Assembly: GCF_037975245.1 (NCBI RefSeq)
Contig: NC_092582.1
Location: forward strand, 24,840,077 to 24,904,076
DNA length: 64,000 bases
Direction: 5' to 3'
Source: Apostichopus japonicus
Lineage: Eukaryota > Echinodermata > Holothuroidea > Aspidochirotida > Stichopodidae
Position 1 is the first letter of the stretch. Every line of letters begins with the position of its first letter. Position numbers and translations under genes: made by a program. Below, in pieces: positions 1 through 12,498 of the stretch. The notes under the pieces are model-generated. The model was not told the origin of the DNA. It was given only the letters and a program-made list of their open reading frames with translations, and ran no database searches.

Positions 1-24
1 TTTATGGAGGGAAGTAAACGTGTA

Positions 25-32
25 GGTCTATA
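25..32. repeat. Target-site duplication GGTCTATA, left copy
   Basis: Eight bases identical to 9622-9629, immediately outside the CAGGGGCGTAG terminus. This supports one insertion event for the whole 33-9621 block. Confidence 0.72.
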
Positions 33-164
33 CAGGGGCGTAGAGAGCGGGGGGGTGCTGTCGGCAAATTTTGGGTCTGTCGGCAAAAGGAGAAAAGGGG
101 AAGAGAGCGGAAGGGGAAGAAAGAAGGAAAGCTGAATAGAGAAAAGGAGAACGGGAGCTTCTTC

Positions 165-655
165 CGTGCCAAATTTGACTTAAAATATGCACCAGATCGC
201 ATCTAAGGACGTTTCAAAACTTAAAAATTTCCCCTTTTTCCCCCTCCCCTTAGACCCCTTCCCCATTTCAGTCACCACTTCCAGATCCGTCGGCAAATCA
301 AATTTGACTTTAAAATATGCACCAGATTGCATCTAAGGACGTTTCAAAACTAAAAAATTTCCCCTTTTTCCCCCTCCCCTTAGACCCCTTCCCCATTTCA
401 GTCACCACTTCCAGATCCGTCGGCAAATCAAATTTGACTTAAAATATGCACCAGATTACAGTACATCTAAGGACGTTTCAAAACTAAAAAAATTCCCCCT
501 TTTTTCCCTTTCCCCTTAGACCCCTCCCCATTTCAGTCGCCACCTCCAGAATCAAATTTGACTTAAAATATGCACCAGATTGCATCTAAGGACGTTTCAA
601 AACTAAAAATTTTCGAAAGGGGAGGGGGAGGCCCCCTTCCCTTAGACCCCTCACC
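165..655. repeat. Subterminal tandem repeat, about 125-130 bp, four copies
   Basis: Units begin with AAATTTGACT near 171, 300, 430 and 554. Each then runs through an AATATGCACCAGAT segment, GGACGTTTCAAAACT, a C/T-rich stretch and CACTTCCAGATCCGTCGGCA. Copies differ by a few bases and small indels. The same unit occurs at 9405-9590 near the other end of the host element. No gene is seen. Confidence 0.85.
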
Positions 656-1176
656 AGTGGCGGCGGAACCGGGGGGCTTGGGTGGCTCAGCCCCCCAATG
701 AAAAAGTTGAGGGGGCAAATGCATGATAAGCCCCCCCCCCCCCCAATATTTACCAAGGCTCCGAAACGTGCATCTGCCCATTTTTTAATGCATACTTGTC
801 GATCTGTCCGATGCACACATATATAGGTGTATAATTAAATATGATAATTGATTGTCTGTATCATGCCTCATTGAATATTAGTGTTTTAAATAAGAGGGTA
901 ATAAGCTAAACGCTACACTCATCAACATTTGCGTTTACACTACAAATACACGCAAGGCGTGGAACATGGCTTTATATGTTTAAACGCAATCAATTATTGA
1001 ACGAACAAAAACACAATATTAGCATTTCACCTGTACTGTATAGGGTACATTTATTCGTGACATGATGACAGTACTAGGTCATAGAAATTTGTTGGCAACT
1101 GCACATGGTTTTGGAATTACCCATTTGTTGACATTAAGAAATACTTTCTGTTTTTTCTTATGACATTTATTTAATT

Positions 1177-1540
1177 CAGGGGCGTCGGAGCCGGTACACG
1201 CCGGACCAATATTCAAGACGCAAAAAAAAAGAAAGTAGGACTAAAACATGGAAAAAAAAAATCTCGGAGGTATATGTTTCAATAATTTTCAATAATGATG
1301 TACGGCAAGTAGGCTAAATGTGACTACTCTGGCATGGCAGGGGTCTTGTTTTCAAGCTCGGAAAGTGCCATTTCCTGCAATCTGGGAGGCATATTTTCAC
1401 AATTTTCTCCATTACGCTACGCGCCAACCATGGTGGCGCGTAGCGTAGTTTGACCTACCAAACGTCCCCCCGATAATTATGATAGTTTGGCCACACTCTG
1501 AACCGCCGTACCAATCAATAATAGCTTCCGACACCCTTAA
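1177..1540. mobile_element. Small hAT-like element remnant with degenerate ends
   Basis: The left boundary reads CAGGGGCGTCGGAGCCGGTA near 1177 and the right boundary reads TTCCGACACCCTT near 1540, an imperfect inverted repeat. No clean 8-bp target duplication is visible. It contains a copy of the dispersed GCGCCA...TGGCGC hairpin repeat near 1340-1450. No coding potential is seen. Confidence 0.4.
1340..1450 (+). repeat. Dispersed 145-bp hairpin repeat, copy 1
   Basis: A diverged copy of a family seen six times in the window. It keeps the CTCGGNAAGTGCCATTTCC segment, an AT-rich spacer and a hairpin built on GCGCCAACCATGGTGGCGC. In this copy the hairpin is extended by compensating changes (GCTACGCGCC / GGCGCGTAGC). 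Confidence 0.6.
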
Positions 1541-1696
1541 TTGTAATTATTGCATTTAATTGCAAGTAGTAATTTACTACACTCAAAAACGTCTTTGCGA
1601 GAACACGTCGAGTAATAGCTACTCTCTTAAAACACCATCGAATATACAAATTACAATGTTTTTACAGATTTTTACGTGCAATCTGAGAAATTGTTA

Positions 1697-1845
1697 GGCT
1701 TGAGACCCATGTTTTAGGGCTGGGTATTCGCAGCATAAAACACTCGGGAAGTGCCGTTTCCGGCCATCTGGGGGGTTTGAAAAACCCAACATTTTCTTGT
1801 ACGCTCCGCGCCAACCGATGGTGGCGCTCCGCTTAGATAGTCTCC
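1697..1845 (+). repeat. Dispersed 145-bp hairpin repeat, copy 2
   Basis: The fullest copy: a GAGACCCATGTTTT start, CTCGGGAAGTGCCGTTTCCG, CCATCTGGGGGGTTTG, then TACGCTCCGCGCCAACCGAT and GGTGGCGCTCCGCTTAGATAG. The fold-back element inserted directly after it. The open frame on its minus strand is not judged to be a gene. Confidence 0.7.
1836..1845. repeat. Target-site duplication GATAGTCTCC, left copy
   Basis: Ten bases directly outside the left arm, identical to 9342-9351. Confidence 0.75.
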
Positions 1846-4800
1846 AGAGCCGTATATAGAGAGAGTTTGGCCAACCATGTAACCGATTTGGATTGGTCGA
1901 GAGGGAAAACGCCCACACAGGGTGGTAAAATAGGTCCACTTGAAAACTTTATAGCAGACGACACGCATACTCACAGTGTATAGACTATCGTTTGTGTACA
2001 CGAAAAAAGTACGAAATTATGAAAGAAATGGTGCTGGGGATGCTGCAATCGGTCAGAACATGGATATTGTTGTTTGATTATCCGACTGACCATAAAAGAA
2101 GAGGAATTTTTTGGAAGTAGAAAGAACAAGATGGAGATCTGATGAAAAAAAGTCTGTGTAGCCTAGGCCCATACTAGCCATAGGCCCTAGTGTAATACGA
2201 GTAATGTACAAGCAATGCGAGAATTTTACGTTCAGACTGGTTTCTGTACTTACATGCATGGCTATTCTCTCTCGTTTTACGATCCACAAATTCGATTTCA
2301 TTATGCCAGCTCTCCTAATCATAGGCATGGCAGTTTCAGTCGCACATATAGTTATCCTAATTCCTAGTTATTGTATGCCTAGCCTAAAAAAAGTATCACT
2401 TTTAGTTTTATGTAAAAGGGTGGGCTAGCCTCTAGGCATCACGTAAAGCCCTAATCCTTAGTTAAGCCCGAAGCATAAGTTAAGCGTGGGCTTAGTTAGA
2501 CCTGGACCATTCCTTCTATTACTACAACTGTTATAGCACATTACATAATATGGCACAGTATAAGGCCCAATTAAACTAGGTCTAAGGAAAACAAAGTAGC
2601 CTAGGCCTAAACTAGTTAGGCTAGGTCTATACTCATTGGCAACTTGTGGGTTGTGTACACATACAGGCCTAATTATATAGACCCTTTTTAGTATGCCATA
2701 AACAAGTGCCCAAATGGTTAAATGATCTTGGTTTGTGTTAATTGTCAGCATTGGCCTAGCCTTTTTAGGCTAACATGAATTCAGCCTAATTTTTTCTTCT
2801 TCAAAAGTATAGCCTAGGCCTTGGTATAATTTGGATGCAGTCAACTATCATTTATCAAAGTTGCATCAGTACCTCCTTATTCCCTTAATTGACACCCACA
2901 TTGATGATTGAAGTTCAAAAAAATCTTTTTAAATTATCTTTAGACAGTAAATTTTAACTCCCTGAATTTCAGGACTTTTTTTTACAAATCAAAGGTGACA
3001 TGTGCTCTGAAGAAAAACTCCTAACATAAAAAGCCACAGTTAGCAGACTGTGATAATGACAAACCTGGTGAGTGACTACTAGACTGAAATCCAGTTCCTG
3101 CAACCACAGCAATAAAGTCTTTGTTTTAATCAATGCACTTGTGTGTTTGAAACTTTCAAATGGACACTCAATGGCAGTTGGTTAAGATATAAGATTTTAC
3201 CTTCATCATGGAGAGTTGAAGGGAATCTGCCTCATCATCTGAATAATGGACTCAAGGATAGCAACAAATCATGATTGGATAATGATTTTGAGCAAGTAAA
3301 TATCTGGCAATTTGAAAGTTTGTATTATTTTTTTACATATTATTTAAGCTGTTTAGCTCACACACAAGCAAATGATCAAGTGACAACAACCGATGCAGTA
3401 TATTTAAAGGTATTGAAGACTTGCCCTAAACCGCATGCCGCGCTCTGAAAAAGTTTACTTTCCGTTGCTTGCAAGTGCAGTTTTTTTTGTGTCGCTACAA
3501 AATGCAGACAGTAATGAAACCTGATACCTTGTTATCTTTTATCTAGACCTGAGATGTCCACGCTGCTATGTGCACTGTGTTGTGGGTATTGACTGTGATG
3601 TTTGTATTGACTGTACACTAATGTCTATTTACAGATGGTAGCAAGCTGTATGTGTATTTTCTGGGATCAATGGTGGTGTCTAACACTTCTGTTACACCGC
3701 ATTCGAAACTAGGTCAGATAACCGGCATGAGACGTTTCTTTGTGCGGTTGTCTCCACACCCTTTAAGGAGAAGTATTTATATCCCATTAATAGAGAAAGA
3801 ATTATGTTTCAATTGGTAGCATGCAACTTTAAATTTTTCAAACATTAGATACAATCAAACAATAACAAGGTTCATTTACAAGGTAATCTACTGCCCTTTA
3901 TTTCACATTAGTCTGTCACATCAGAAGGTCACAGCTTTCAATAATTATACAAACAAATTCCCTTGATGGGTGCTTTGTTAGATTCCTGCAATTTTCAAGT
4001 TTATCAATGTAATAAGTTCTGAATGTGGCAATGTGGAGAAGCTTTGGGATAATCTGTGGATAAGACTGCCAGACTATCAACAAGATTCCACATCCATGCA
4101 ACTCCAACTGCTTCCTTCACCTCCTTGCAGATGTACCACATGTCCAAAAAAAAGTCAGCATTGGTTAATGTAATTAAAATCTGGCTTCCTCCTGAGCTGG
4201 CAAATACACATGAATTGTCAAGTACAGAGGTCAGTGTGAAACCACTGAAAGATCTTCTCAGCTTTCAAGAAAACAAAGACTTGAAGCCAAATTCACAGAG
4301 GCCACACTGATACCATTCCACTCTCATAAGATGAAGGTATCACACACACTTCATTTTGCTTCTGCGATGCAGTGCCTGGTAGACTGTGAGGGTCACCCAA
4401 TGGATGTTTTAACAACTGCCTGGTTTATAGAGCTCTGCAACAGATAATTCATCCTAATGTCTAGTCGTCATCCTGTCATGGCCTTGAGCAAGTTGAACCC
4501 ACTTCAACACAAAGCAGCTATTGAATTCTTGTCTAGGTACTGTCAAATCCACATCACCATCATTGCTGGTTCCAGCTACGCTGACCATGATAAAAGAGTA
4601 CAATGAGGGTTTTTTAATTCACCCAACAGAGCTTGCATTCCAGTACCTTTGGGCAGCTGAAAAGATATTCAGAAATTGTTATATATGAGTGTGTTTGTAT
4701 GCATGCATATGTGTGATTTTCTTGCTTTACAGAACAGCTCCATTTTGATAAGCTATGTAACGTGGAAACCTACCAATCATATGTTTGAAATAGGACAGGC

Positions 4801-7800
4801 TGAAACGATTCTTAAATGAAAAGCTTAACGACTTCTTGCATTTTTATACATCACTGTTCAGGTAAGGCCAGTAAGGGCAGTATGAAGAATAAGTAACAAT
4901 TAATAATTATCATTATGGCCATTTGCTGTCTGCATAATAACAAACTGAATGATGTCATCAGCCCTGTGCTCAGTTGACAACACTGACAAGTAGGCACACT
5001 ATGTCAGTGTGATCCATGAAACCTTATTAAGGACATGACCGTATAGTATATATGTTAATGGAAAATACATAAGCTACAACATACACCAGTATTCAGTTGT
5101 TGCAGGTTTTTTTTTTCTCGACAGACCCATTCAATCTGTTGGACCTACTATAGCCTAGTACTACATTCCTGAGAAATTAACACCACAATATCAGTCTTAG
5201 GTTTGCCCACAGACTCCCAACTATTGCTAACTCCTACACTCAAGTATATAGTTTAGTTTAGTAGAAAAAAAGACCAGGAGAGACATTCAAGTCCCCATTA
5301 AGGACCCTAAGGCTATATGAGAGGAATAAAACTGAGGACATCAAATGTCATACCCAATTACAATGCTTAATGTACTCATCCAAAGTATTCTTAAACCCGT
5401 TCACACTACTTGCAATTCAACCTTCTCAGGCAAACCATTCCATCCATTCACAACCCTTGTATAAGTTGTATTAGACTTAAGAGAAAAAGTTATGCCGAAT
5501 ATTAATCCTACTTAACTTCTAACTACACAACTATAGCATCAGGCCTACATTAATAGATCCTTCAATTAAATTAAGTAGGCCTACACATAAAATGACAATT
5601 TATGCTTCACTGATCTTTTCAGGTTTGCCAAAAAGTAGTTGTACCAGAGGTCATTGTATTAAACTCCAGAAGTTACATAGTAGGATTAATATTCGGCATA
5701 ACTTTTTCTCTAAAGTCCAATACAACTTATACAAGGGTTGTGAATGGATGGAATGGTTTGCCTGAGAAGGTTGAATTGCAAGTAGTGTGAATGGGTTTAA
5801 GAATACTTTGGATGAGTACATTAAGCATTGTAATTGGGTATGACATTTGATGGCCTCAGTTTTATTCCTCTCATATAGCCTTAGGGTCCTTAATGGGGAC
5901 TTGAATGTCTCTCCTGGTCTTTTTTTCTACTAAACTAAACTATATACTTGAGTGTAGGAGTTAGCAATAGTTGGGAGTCTGTGGGCAAACCTAAGACTGA
6001 TATTGTGGTGTTAATTTCTCAGGAATGTAGTACTAGGCTATAGTAGGTGCAACAGATTGAATGGGTCTGTCGAGAAAAAAAAAACCTGCAACAACTGAAG
6101 ACTGGTGTATGTTGCAGCTTATGTATTTTCCATTAACATATATACTATAAGGTCATGTCCTTAATAAGGTTTCATGGATCACACTGACATAGTGTGCCTA
6201 CTTGTCAGTGTTGTCAACTGAGCACAGGGCTGATGACATCATTCAGTTTGTTATTATGCAGACAGCAAATGGCCATAATGATAATTAGTAATTGTTACTT
6301 ATTCTTCATACTGCCCTTACTGGCCTTACCTGAACAGTGATGTATAAAAATGCAAGAAGTCGTTAAGCTTGGCATTTAAGAATCGTTTCAGCCTGTCCTA
6401 TTTCAAACATATGATTGGCAGGTTTCCACATTACATAGCTTATCAAAATGGAGCTGTTCTGTAAAGCAAGAAAATCACACATATGCATGCATACAAACAC
6501 ACTCATATATAACAATTTCTGAATATCTTTTCAGCTGCTCAAAGGTACTGGAATGCAAGCTCTGTTGGGTGAATTAAAAAACCCTCATTGTACTCTTTTA
6601 TCATGGTCAGCGTAGCTGGAACCAGCAATGATGGTGATGTGGATTTGACAGTACCTAGACAAGAATTCAATAGCTGCTTTGTGTTGAAGTGGGTTCAACT
6701 TGCTCAAGGCCATGACAGGATGACGACTAGACATTAGGATGAATTATCTGATGCAGAGCTCTATAAACCAGGCAGTTGTTAAAACATCCATTGGGTGACC
6801 CTCACAGTCTACCAGGCACTGCATCGCAGAAGCAAAATGAAGTGTGTGTGATACCTTCATCTTATGAGAGTGGAATGGTATCAGTGTGGCCTCTGTGAAT
6901 TTGGCTTCAAGTCTTTGTTTTCTTGAAAGCTGAGATCTTTCAGTGGTTTCACACTGACCTCTGCACTTGACAATTCATGTGTATTTGGCAGCTCAGGAGG
7001 AAGCCAGATTTTAATTACATTAACCAATGCTGACTTTTTTTTGGACATGTGGTACATCTGCAAGGAGGTGAAGGAAGCAGTTGGAGTTGCATGGATGTGG
7101 AATCTTGTTGATAGTCTGGCAGTCTTATCCACAGATTATCCCAAAGCTTCTCCACATTGCCACATTCAGAACTTATTACATTGATAAACTTGAAAATTGC
7201 AGGAATCTAACCAAGCACCCATCAAGGGAGTTTGTTTGTATAATTATTGAAAGCTGTGACCTTCTGATGTGACAGATTAATGTGAAATATAGGGCAGTAG
7301 ATTACCTTGTAAATGAACCTTGTCATTTGTTTGATTGTATCTAATGTTTGCAAAATTTAAAGTTGCATGCTACCAATTGAAACATAATTCTTTCTCTATT
7401 AATGGGATATAAATTCTTCTCCTTAAAGGGTGTGGAGACTCCCGCACAAAGAAACGTCTCATGCCGGTTATCTGACCTAGTTTCGAATGCGGTGTAACAG
7501 AAGTAGACACCACTATTGATCCCAGAAAGTACACACACAGCTTGCTACCATCTGTAAATGGACATTAGTGTACAGTCAATACAAACATCACAGTCAATAC
7601 CCACAACACAGTGCACATAGCAGCGTGGACATCTCAGGTCTAGATAAAAGATAACAAGGTATCAGGTTTCATTACTGTCTGCATTTTGTAGCGACACAAA
7701 AAAAACTTCACTTGCAAGCAACGGAAAGTAAACTTTTTCAGAGCGCGGTTTAGGGCAAGTCTTCAATACCTTTAAATATACTGCATCGGTTGTTGTCACT

Positions 7801-9341
7801 TGATCATTTGCTTGTGTGTGAGCTAAACAGCTTAAATAATATGTAAAAAAATAATACAAACTTTCAAATTGCCAGATATTTACTTGCTCAAAATCATTAT
7901 CCAATCATGATTTGTTGCTATCCTTGAGTCCATTATTCAGATGATGAGGCAGATTCCCTTCAACTCTCCATGATGAAGGTAAAACCTTATATCTTAACCA
8001 ACTGCCATTGAGTGTCCATTTGAAAGTTTCAAACACACAAGTGCATTGATTAAAACAAAGACTTTATTGCTGTGGTTGCAGGAACTGGATTTCAGTCTAG
8101 TAGTCACTCACCAGGTTTGTCTTTATCACAGTCTGCTAACTGTGGCTTTTTATGTTAGGAGTTTTTCTTCAGAGCACATGTCACCTTTGATTTGTAAAAA
8201 AAGTCCTGAAATTCAGGGAGTTAAAATTTACTGTCTAAAGATAATTTAAAAAGATTTTTTTGAACTTCAATCGTCAATGTGGGTGTCAATTAAGGGAATA
8301 AGGAGGTACTGATGCAACTTTGATAAATGATAGTTGACTGCATCCAAATTAAACCAAGGCCTAGGCTATACTTTTGAAGAAGAAAAAATTAGGCTGAATT
8401 CATGTTAGCCTAAAAAGGCTAGGCCAATGCTGACAATTAACACAAACCAAGATCATTTAACCATTTGGGCACTTGTTTATGGCATACTAAAAGGGTCTAT
8501 ATAATTAGGCCTGTATGTGTACACAACCCACAAGTTGCCAATGAGTATAGACCTAGCCTAACTAGTTTAGGCCTAGGCTACTTTGTTTTCCATAGACCTA
8601 GTTTAATTGGGCCTTATACTGTGCCATATTATGTAATGTGCTATAACAGTTGTAGTAATAGCAAGAATGGTCCAGGTCTAACTAAGCCCAGGCTTAACTT
8701 ATGCTTCGGGCTTAACTAAGGATTAGGGCTTTACGTGATGCCTAGAGGCTAACCCACCCTTTTACATTAAACTAAAAGTGATACTTTTTTAGGCTAGGCA
8801 TAGCCTAGGCATACAATAACTAGGAATTAGGATAACTATATGTGCGACTGAAACTGCCATGCCTATGATTAGAAGAGCTGGCATAATGAAATCGAATTTG
8901 TGGATCGTAAAACGAGAGAGAATAGCCATGCATGTAATTACAGAAACCAGTCTGAACGTAAAATTCTCGCATTGCTTGTACATTACTCGTATTACACTAG
9001 GGCCTATGGCTAGTATGGGCCTAGGCTACACAGACTTTTTTTCATTAGATATCCATCTTGTTCTTTCTACTTCCAAAAAATTCCTCTTCTTTTATGGTCA
9101 GTCGGAAAATCAAACAACAATATCCATGTTCTGACCGATTGCAGCATCCCCAGCACCATTTCTTTCATAATTTCGTACTTTTTTCGTGTACACAAACGAT
9201 AGTCTATACACTGTGAGTATGCGTGTCGCCTGCTAAAAAGTTTTCAAGTGGACCTATTTTACCACCCTGTGTGGGCGTTTTCCCTCTCGACCAATCCAAA
9301 TCGGTTACATGGTTGGCCAAACTCTCTCTATATACGGCTCT
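1846..9341. mobile_element. Long fold-back (near-perfect palindromic) transposable element, 7.5 kb
   Basis: The two arms, about 1846-5520 and 5667-9341 (some 3,675 bp each), are inverted copies. Paired positions sum to about 11187-11188 along their whole length, so there is almost no net indel. The termini AGAGCCGTATATAGAGAGAG and its complement are flanked by a 10-bp direct duplication GATAGTCTCC (1836-1845, 9342-9351). Very long inverted arms plus a 9-10 bp duplication fit fold-back elements of the Mutator-like type; that class is inference. No transposase was recognised. Mirror-image frames of 84/83, 63/63 and 91/91 codons in the arms follow from the palindrome and are not supported as genes. 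The arms are rich in CCTAGGCC-like words. Confidence 0.82.
5521..5666. other. Unpaired centre (loop) of the fold-back element
   Basis: About 146 bases between the two arms that are not inverted copies of each other. Left-arm similarity stops after ...CTTAACTTCT and right-arm similarity begins at AGAAGTTA. No feature is seen inside. Confidence 0.7.
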
Positions 9342-9351
9342 GATAGTCTCC
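9342..9351. repeat. Target-site duplication GATAGTCTCC, right copy
   Basis: Ten bases directly outside the right arm, identical to 1836-1845. Confidence 0.75.
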
Positions 9352-9404
9352 ACAAATTAGCCCCCCTCCCCCCAATAATTTTTCCGTTCCGTTCCGCCGC
9401 GCCT

Positions 9405-9590
9405 GCCCCTCCCCCATTTCAGTCACCACTTCCAGATCCGTCGGCAAATCAAATTCGACTTAAAATATGCACCAGATTGCATCTAAGGACGTTTCAAAAC
9501 TAAAAAAAGGGGGACACCCCTCCCCTTAGACCCCTCCCCCATTTCAGTCACCACTTCCAGATCCGTCGGCAAATCAAATTCTCCACACCC
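9405..9590. repeat. Second cluster of the 125-130 bp subterminal repeat
   Basis: About one and a half copies of the 165-655 unit, including the AATATGCACCAGAT and CACTTCCAGATCCGTCGG segments, in the same orientation as the left cluster. Having the unit near both ends of the 33-9621 element ties the two ends together. Confidence 0.8.
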
Positions 9591-9621
9591 CCCCAACAAA
9601 AACCCCTTCGCTACGCCCCTG

Positions 9622-9629
9622 GGTCTATA
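9622..9629. repeat. Target-site duplication GGTCTATA, right copy
   Basis: Eight bases identical to 25-32, immediately outside the CTACGCCCCTG terminus. Confidence 0.72.
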
Positions 9630-10893
9630 AGTTTCTAGCAAAATTGTTTCACCTTCTTTGTATAATATAATAACTTTTGCCACTTAAAGAGAATTGGAAT
9701 AAATCCCAGCTGAAAAGACATCGTTGGAGATATTGACTGATACAGGGGTTATAGCACGTATAGTGGGAAACGGATTTAATACAAATTTAAGCCTAATACC
9801 GTCAACATCTGGAAGCCTTTCCAATCTGTAATCCATCAATGAGCTTAGGGGTTCCACCCTCAGAGATAGGAGAAAGGAAAATTGATGGTTTGACAGGATG
9901 GGATGGGCAGAATGAAGGATTATTATTGACTGAGATAATACAGATGGTAATAAATCATTGAGATTAACAGAACTAGATACGATGAGTTATCGAGCTAACA
10001 CTGCATTGGGACTTTGTTTACCTTTAATTAAAGAGTTGATTTCTGACCATGCATGCTTACAGAGGATAGTCTGTCTTAAAGCTAAAATATTGCGCTAATA
10101 TGATTATTGAGCAGGTCGGATGATCATCTTTTAAAACATTTCTATATGACGTAAGATTAATCTTATGATTAGGATTATTAATGTAAACTTACCATATAAT
10201 TTAGTCTTGTGAGAAATTGATTTTGTTTAATTCCAGGGGTAATCCAAGACTTATCATTAAAATTATTTCTAGACATTCTTGACAAAGACTAGTTTAAGTT
10301 GTGGTTATTATTTCATAATATCAAGTAACTGATGATAAGATGCATTACCGTCATGAATATGATTTAAAATCACCACTTCATTGTTTGTATTTACAGATAA
10401 GGGACACAGCAAGTGAACAACATTAATAAATAACTCCTGATAATGATACATTGTCTACATAGCAACTACTTTACAGGAATTGCGATATTCTGAATCAAAA
10501 TGATTCATAGAAACAACTTGAATAAACATTTTGAAACATTTTCTTGAATGCATGATAACCTCAAAGTTCTTGTTTTTCTATGTCTTAGTTCTGGAAACGG
10601 ATATTTTTAAGTACTTCTTACAAAAAGACAAAAACAGTTTTATTCTGATAAACAAAAACGCAGGAAAACCATGTAATGACCGTCTGTTGCAAAATTTGTC
10701 TTCAATGGACGACGGAGGATAAATCTGTCAGAACATAGTCGGCTTCAGATAACTACTGTATCTCTTGTTTACTAATTAACTTGTCGGGAATAGCACTTTA
10801 CCTATCAATATTGGAAAGAGCTTTGTCGCCATGCATACCAATGCAGCCTCATGTGTACCACTGGCTCAGCCTCACAAAGATTTATAAACGCGG
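9630..10893. other. Non-coding stretch downstream of the homeobox gene
   Basis: AT-rich unique-looking sequence between the hAT-like element and the last homeobox exon. On the minus strand an AATAAA word (10639-10644) lies about 250 bases past the homeobox stop and could be its polyadenylation signal. The 63-codon plus-strand frame at 10531-10722 has no recognisable motif. Confidence 0.5.
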
Positions 10894-11047
10894 TTATTTT
10901 ATTTCCTCGCTATTAACTTTTAACTTCTTGATTGTCTTCGACCAAATGGCTTTATTGGAAGATGTCCTCCGATTAGATTTCAAGTTCCGAACTGGAACAG
11001 AGCAGGGCTTCTCCTTACAATTGCCAGTGACTTTTCGCCATTTTGTT
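10894..11047 (-). CDS. Homeobox gene exon 4 (homeodomain end, C-terminus)
   Basis: The acceptor is TCTTTCATTACAG. The first base completes Arg53; the exon then encodes TKWRKV, finishing the homeodomain, and a basic 44-residue tail to TAA at 10896-10894. TKW directly after an NRR split codon is strong support for the join. Confidence 0.8.
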
Positions 11048-12311
11048 CTGTAATGAAAGATACCGATGAAGATCGTTAATGATGTCAATACAGGTTGACT
11101 CAAATCACGCAGACCCAGGCAAGGCATTATCTATAACAGGAACATATTCTGTTCTCCTGTCACAGAATTTGTGAACAAGAAATATGACATTATAGCTTGT
11201 TTCCAAACAGTCATGCAGTAATTTCTATATAATAAACACTATCCTTTCATTGGCAGGTGCGCTACCTCGTAAAGTTCCGAGGGGCTTTAGTTGTTTAGCC
11301 CTCCCCCCTCTCCCCCCCCCCCTCTCTCCACTGGCAAACAGATGATACAAAGAAATCCTAGTGTAAAAAATATAATAACAAAGTATGCAGTACAATCTAA
11401 AAAGTCGAATCATCTTCAACAATGTTTCAAAAGTTGCAAAACATTGCACCAGTTTCCCTCCTTTCACCAAAACTCCTCAAAGGGAAGAGGATTCTTATGA
11501 AATGGTTTCAGTTTATGTCATACTATGAGTCACCTTTCAAGGTTTGATGAAGTAACGTAGTATTTTATTTACAGCAACAGTACACTGGTTGTCTCGTTCT
11601 AAAAATTAGCCGCCTCAGCCCCATCCCACCCCACCCCACTCTCACTCTAACCTCGCACCTCTCTATGTAAGACATACCATAGGTGAAATACCCCGAACCC
11701 CCACCCCCCCCCTCCCAAAAAATATGGTCTTTTGTCTATTAAAAATTAGTGCAAATGTCGTTGGCAAACTCATTATCTCTACAGGGCGATGTCAAATTTG
11801 GTATACCAAATCGGACATAGCGTTGTATGTGTGTGCGTGTGTGTGTATGTTTGTGTAAAAGTGATGGCGCTAGATTGAAATACCTTTCCTTACATCCTTG
11901 CTTATGTACAAATGCTTTACGCATACGAACCTTGCAAATTGTTTTGGGGTAACTATATAGTACATACTGATCCCACCTGGATGTTTCTGGTTTCAAACTT
12001 ATAGTCTTATTAATCAATCAATATATTTAGCCTTATCTTCCAAAGTAAAGGGGGGGGGGGGGGAAAGAGTAAGAAACAAAGACCAACCTTCTATTTTGAA
12101 ACCATGTTTTGACTTGAGCCTCTTCAAGACCTAGTCTTGTTGCTAGCACACACCTCTCATGAAGACCCAGGTATTTCTTGGCACTGAAAATTCTTTCTAA
12201 ACCTGACGAAAAGTGGCATCAAATATAATATTATGTAATGCTATGACATACTCCAATTTTTTTAGGATTATAGAGGTAATTTCCCATTAACATTGTCACT
12301 AAATATGTATA

Positions 12312-12369
<58 letters not shown>

Positions 12370-12449
12370 ATATATATTATATATATATGTGTGTATGATC
12401 TTGGACAGTAGTTTAGTATTGATTTATATATATATATATACTGTATATA

Positions 12450-12498
<49 letters not shown>

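Larger units (their letters stand above)
33..9621. mobile_element. hAT-like DNA transposon, 9.6 kb, carrying a nested fold-back element
   Basis: The left end reads CAGGGGCGTAG and the right end CTACGCCCCTG, a perfect 11-bp terminal inverted repeat. Both ends are bordered by the same 8 bases, GGTCTATA (25-32 and 9622-9629), the target duplication length typical of hAT transposons. Just inside both ends lie copies of the same 125-130 bp GC/AT-mosaic repeat (about 165-655 and 9405-9590), so the ends are related subterminal regions. No transposase frame was recognised, so the element looks non-autonomous. Most of its length is the fold-back insertion at 1846-9341. A fragment of another CAGGGGCG-type element lies at 1177-1540. 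The hAT assignment rests on end motif and duplication length only. Confidence 0.72.

Noticed and set aside
4056-4310. 84-codon plus-strand gene (and its twin at 6881-7132)
   Set aside because: It lies in the arms of a palindromic element with an opposite-strand overlapping frame of similar length; no recognisable domain.
10781-11053. 90-codon plus frame opposite the last homeobox exon
   Set aside because: It is the antisense shadow of homeobox exon 4, lacks an ATG start at its 5' end and has no motif.
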